From: an uncultured Christensenellaceae bacterium
Lineage (GTDB): Bacteria > Bacillota > Clostridia > Christensenellales > Pumilibacteraceae
DNA length: 64,000 bases
Reading direction: 5' to 3'
Assembly: GCA_910586925.1 (NCBI GenBank)
Contig: CAJUKG010000003.1
Location: forward strand, 169,682-233,681
The notes under the pieces are model-generated. The model was not told the DNA's origin, ran no database searches, and saw only the letters and a list, made by a program, of their open reading frames with translations. This document shows positions 61,431 through 64,000 of the stretch, piece by piece (position 1 is the first letter of the stretch; every line of letters begins with the position of its first letter). A program made the position numbers and the translations under genes.

Positions 61431-62188
61431 AATTGAAAAAGCGCGCCGTATTCAACGAGATACGTCAAGTCCTGTATCCCGACGACATCAGATGCATGGT
61501 GTGCGGCAGGGAAATGCACCCGAGCCGTTACGGACTGTGCGAAACGTGTAAGTTGTCGCTTAACGACAATTATTGTTTGCGTTGCGGCAAACACAAAGTC
61601 GGTATCGGCGATTACTGCGACGAGTGCATAAAACTTTCGTTGAAGTTCGACGAAGCACGGTCGGCTGTAAATTACGATGCCGCGGCAAAGAGTATCGTGC
61701 ACAGACTCAAATACGGCAACGCTCGGTATTTGGCGAATATTCTTTCGCAATATCTTTTCGACATATTGTTACGCGAACACGACGAATGGGATTTCGACTG
61801 CATCACGTTTGTGCCTATTCACAAAAACCGCGAACGCAAACGCGGATACAATCAAGCTAAATTGCTTGCACTCGCTACCGCAGAGCGCGTCGACAAACCG
61901 TGTTTGGATCTTCTCGAAAAGATTCGCGCGACTCCCAATCAAGCATCTCTCGGTGCCCACGAACGCTTTACAAATCTGAACGGTGCATTCTCGGTCAAAG
62001 CGAAGCCGCCCGAGCACGTCGTGCTTATCGACGATGTAATGACGACGGGCGCAACTGCGAGCGAATGTGCTCGAACGCTCAAAAACGCGGGTGCGAAAAT
62101 CGTATACGTACTGACTTTTGCGTCTGTACCCGAACAACCCGTTCTCGACACGCAGGTTCAAAATATAAGCGAATTTCGTAACCAATAA
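61427..62188 (+). CDS. comFC: ComF family protein (ComFC-like phosphoribosyltransferase)
   Basis: Predicted 253 residues. The N-terminal zinc-finger part has Cys pairs (CMVCGREM, LCETCK, CLRCGKHK, YCDECIK). The C-terminal PRTase-type domain has FVPIHKNRERKRGYNQA and VVLIDDVMTTGATASEC (PRPP loop). The family supports DNA uptake in competent bacteria. The start is TTG 61427, overlapping the acetate kinase stop as TTGA; no ATG fits and no good ribosome binding site is visible, so it is probably reinitiated after ackA. The frame upstream of this point is not ComF-like. Confidence 0.88.
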   Translation: MKLKKRAVFNEIRQVLYPDDIRCMVCGREMHPSRYGLCETCKLSLNDNYCLRCGKHKVGIGDYCDECIKLSLKFDEARSAVNYDAAAKSIVHRLKYGNARYLANILSQYLFDILLREHDEWDFDCITFVPIHKNRERKRGYNQAKLLALATAERVDKPCLDLLEKIRATPNQASLGAHERFTNLNGAFSVKAKPPEHVVLIDDVMTTGATASECARTLKNAGAKIVYVLTFASVPEQPVLDTQVQNISEFRNQ

Positions 62189-62190
62189 GC

Positions 62191-62220
62191 TTGACTTTCA
62201 CGCCGATTATATGTTATTAT
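62191..62220 (+). promoter_or_regulatory. SigA-type promoter of rny
   Basis: TTGACT (62191-62196), an 18-base spacer and TATTAT (62215-62220), with a leader of about 90 bases. Confidence 0.6.
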
Positions 62221-62259
62221 AGTAACGGTGCAATATGTGCCGCATGTTGTTAATTTTAG

Positions 62260-62277
62260 GTTGCGGTTTTCCGCAGC
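62260..62277 (+). other. Small stable hairpin in the rny leader
   Basis: GTTGCGG (62260-62266), TTTT loop, CCGCAGC (62271-62277), seven pairs with one G-U. No T run follows, so it is not a terminator. It may shape the RNase Y mRNA 5' end. Confidence 0.45.
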
Positions 62278-62315
62278 ATAATATAACCGCATAAAAATAT
62301 ATCAAGGAGTACGTC

Positions 62316-63902
62316 ATGACCCTACTTTTAAGTACGGAAACGGCGGTGGTTTTGGCTATTGTTTTGCCAATAGTCGCTCTTATCATCGGGGCTGTCGCAG
62401 GTATTTTTGTTTTCAATATATACCGCAACAAAAAGCTCGGCGATGCCAAAGCGACTGCAAATAAAATGCTCGAAGACGCCGTTAACGAAGTAAAAGAAAT
62501 GCGCAAGACCGCCACTCGCGAAGCCGCAGAACAACTCGAAAAAGAGCGGAACGAGCAGGAGCGTACATTGCGCGAAAAGCAATCCAATCTTTCCAGAGCC
62601 GAGCAACGCGTATTGCAGCGCGAAGAAAATCTCGACAAAAAGGAACAACAGCTCGATAAAAAATCGGAAGATCTCGAAGCGCAACGCAAATCGCTCACGC
62701 AAAAGCATGCGGACGTCGATAAGCTCAAAACCGAGCTTGCGGGTGCGCAAAGCAAGATCCTCGAAGAAATCCAACACGTCGCGGGCATGAGCAAGGAAGA
62801 CGCGAAAGCCCGACTCATCGACGCCATTCGCGACGAAGCCAAACACGACGCCGCTAAAATGGTTCGCGAAATAGACGCGGAAGCAAAAGAAGAAGCGGAC
62901 AAGCGTGCGCAGAAAATAGTGTCGCTCGCCGTACAGCGTTGCGCGGTCGACCACAGCGCGGAGATCACCGTTTCCACCGTCGCGCTTCCCAACGACGAAA
63001 TGAAAGGTCGCATCATCGGCAGAGAGGGTCGCAACATACGCGCGCTCGAAACCGCGACAGGTTGCGACCTCATTATCGACGACACGCCCGAAGCGGTGGT
63101 GTTGTCTTGCTTCGATCCCATTCGTCGCGAAGTCGCGCGCATCGCGCTCGAGAAACTTATCAGCGACGGGCGGATCCACCCCGGCAGAATAGAGGACCTT
63201 GTAGAAAAAGCGCAGAAGGAAGTAGACGTCAAAGTCAAAGAAGCTGGCGAGAACGCAATGTACGAAACGGGCGTGTTCGGACTCAATCCCGAGCTTGTCC
63301 GTATACTCGGCAGGCTGCGGTTCCGCACGAGCTACGGTCAAAACGTGTTACGCCATTCCATAGAAGCGTCCAACCTCGCGGGTATCATGGCAGCGGAACT
63401 CGGCGCGAACGTACAGCTTTGCAAGCGTGCGGGACTGCTTCACGATATAGGCAAAGCACTTGACCACGAAATTGACGGCACTCACGTGTCGATAGGCGTG
63501 GACGTCGCCAAGAAATACAAAGAGAGCAAAGAAGTCGTTCATTGCATAGCCGCACACCATAACGACGTCGAGCCGGAAACGGTGGAAGCGATCATCGTGC
63601 AATGCGCCGACGCAATTTCGGGCGCACGTCCCGGTGCGCGGCGCGAATCGCTCGATAACTACGTCAAGCGTTTGGAAAAGCTCGAAGAAATCGCCAACAG
63701 CTACGAGGGCGTGGAAAAGGCGTTTGCCGTTCAGGCGGGTCGCGAAGTGCGAATCATCGTCAAGCCCGAAGTCGTCGACGACGTAAAAGCGATGTATATG
63801 TCCAAAGAGATCGCAAAACAGATAGAACAGGATATGCAGTATCCCGGTCAAATCAAAGTCAATGTGATCCGCGAAACACGCGCCGTAGAATACGCGAAAT
63901 AA
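62316..63902 (+). CDS. rny: Ribonuclease Y
   Basis: Predicted 528 residues, standard length. This is the membrane-bound endoribonuclease that starts mRNA decay in Bacillota. One N-terminal membrane helix (about 8-33, VVLAIVLPIVALIIGAVAG) is followed by a long coiled coil (about 40-190), a KH domain (GRIIGREGRNIRALETATG), and an HD domain with LLHDIGKALDHE near residue 376 and AHHNDVEPE. C-terminal IKVNVIRETRAVEYAK is the usual end. AAGGAG precedes the ATG by seven bases. The remaining 98 bases of the window (63903-64000) hold nothing I can identify. Confidence 0.97.
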   Translation: MTLLLSTETAVVLAIVLPIVALIIGAVAGIFVFNIYRNKKLGDAKATANKMLEDAVNEVKEMRKTATREAAEQLEKERNEQERTLREKQSNLSRAEQRVLQREENLDKKEQQLDKKSEDLEAQRKSLTQKHADVDKLKTELAGAQSKILEEIQHVAGMSKEDAKARLIDAIRDEAKHDAAKMVREIDAEAKEEADKRAQKIVSLAVQRCAVDHSAEITVSTVALPNDEMKGRIIGREGRNIRALETATGCDLIIDDTPEAVVLSCFDPIRREVARIALEKLISDGRIHPGRIEDLVEKAQKEVDVKVKEAGENAMYETGVFGLNPELVRILGRLRFRTSYGQNVLRHSIEASNLAGIMAAELGANVQLCKRAGLLHDIGKALDHEIDGTHVSIGVDVAKKYKESKEVVHCIAAHHNDVEPETVEAIIVQCADAISGARPGARRESLDNYVKRLEKLEEIANSYEGVEKAFAVQAGREVRIIVKPEVVDDVKAMYMSKEIAKQIEQDMQYPGQIKVNVIRETRAVEYAK

Positions 63903-64000
63903 CAGGGTACACGCAATAAATTTTACAAAACAAGGGCAATCGAATAAAGCGCACTTCCCATAGGGAATAAAAACTAAAATTTTATAAGAGTTGCACTTTC

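Noticed and set aside
63903..64000. Terminal 98 bases as a terminator or gene start
   Set aside because: No convincing stem with a T run and no open frame with a ribosome binding site could be seen before the window ends.

Overview
The window is a gene-dense bacterial chromosome segment with balanced GC, short intergenic gaps and 51 of 53 genes on the + strand. Gene content and order point to a Gram-positive-type anaerobe of the Bacillota, most likely an uncultured Clostridia-like lineage. The indicators are the ctsR-mcsA-mcsB-clpC operon, the hrcA-grpE-dnaK-dnaJ operon behind a CIRCE-like operator, RNase Y, a LytTR/GHKL two-component pair, omega downstream of gmk, and the def-fmt-rsmB-rlmN order. 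The order or family cannot be fixed from sequence reading alone. No rRNA, tRNA, CRISPR array, integrase, transposase or prophage gene was recognised.

Layout. 1-3625: end of an F1 ATP synthase operon (alpha partial, gamma, beta, epsilon). 3660-8214: alanine racemase, folate cyclo-ligase, rsmD, coaD, a coiled-coil unknown, DAHP synthase and a small unknown. 8241-21378: tightly packed DNA, nucleotide and translation housekeeping genes (pcrA, ligA, yicC, gmk, rpoZ, coaBC, priA, def, fmt, rsmB, rlmN). 21527-26687: rplS, a shrunken cyclic-glucan-synthase-like membrane protein, and rarA. 26757-39312: the accessory locus, with a LytTR response regulator, a GHKL sensor kinase, a Big_2-type lipoprotein, two domain-permuted family 3 glycoside hydrolases anchored to the membrane, and a carbohydrate-binding-like lipoprotein. 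39515-41933: an ABC exporter. 42049-48038: dCMP deaminase, the CtsR stress operon and the hibernation factor. 48173-52052: glucose-6-phosphate isomerase, an HPr-like protein without the catalytic histidine, an unknown, then GtrA and GDPD genes on the - strand. 52257-63902: lepA, hemW, the HrcA heat-shock operon, acetate kinase, comFC and RNase Y.

The most interesting part is the surface-glycosidase locus at 26757-39312. The regulator gene is preceded by three half-sites spaced exactly 21 bp apart. The first structural gene is preceded by two related half-sites, also exactly 21 bp apart. This suggests a self-contained LytTR regulon. The first glycosidase carries a run of nine G inside its signal-peptide codons, where a slip of one base in either direction would end translation within about twenty codons, so expression may also be phase variable. 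Other unusual points are three genes (rsmD, rarA, lepA) whose well-formed promoters place the transcription start at or next to the initiation codon, an NdvB-like protein that has lost its synthase half, and an HPr-like protein that keeps only the regulatory serine region.

Most long open frames on the - strand lie exactly opposite these genes and are read as shadows of codon bias.
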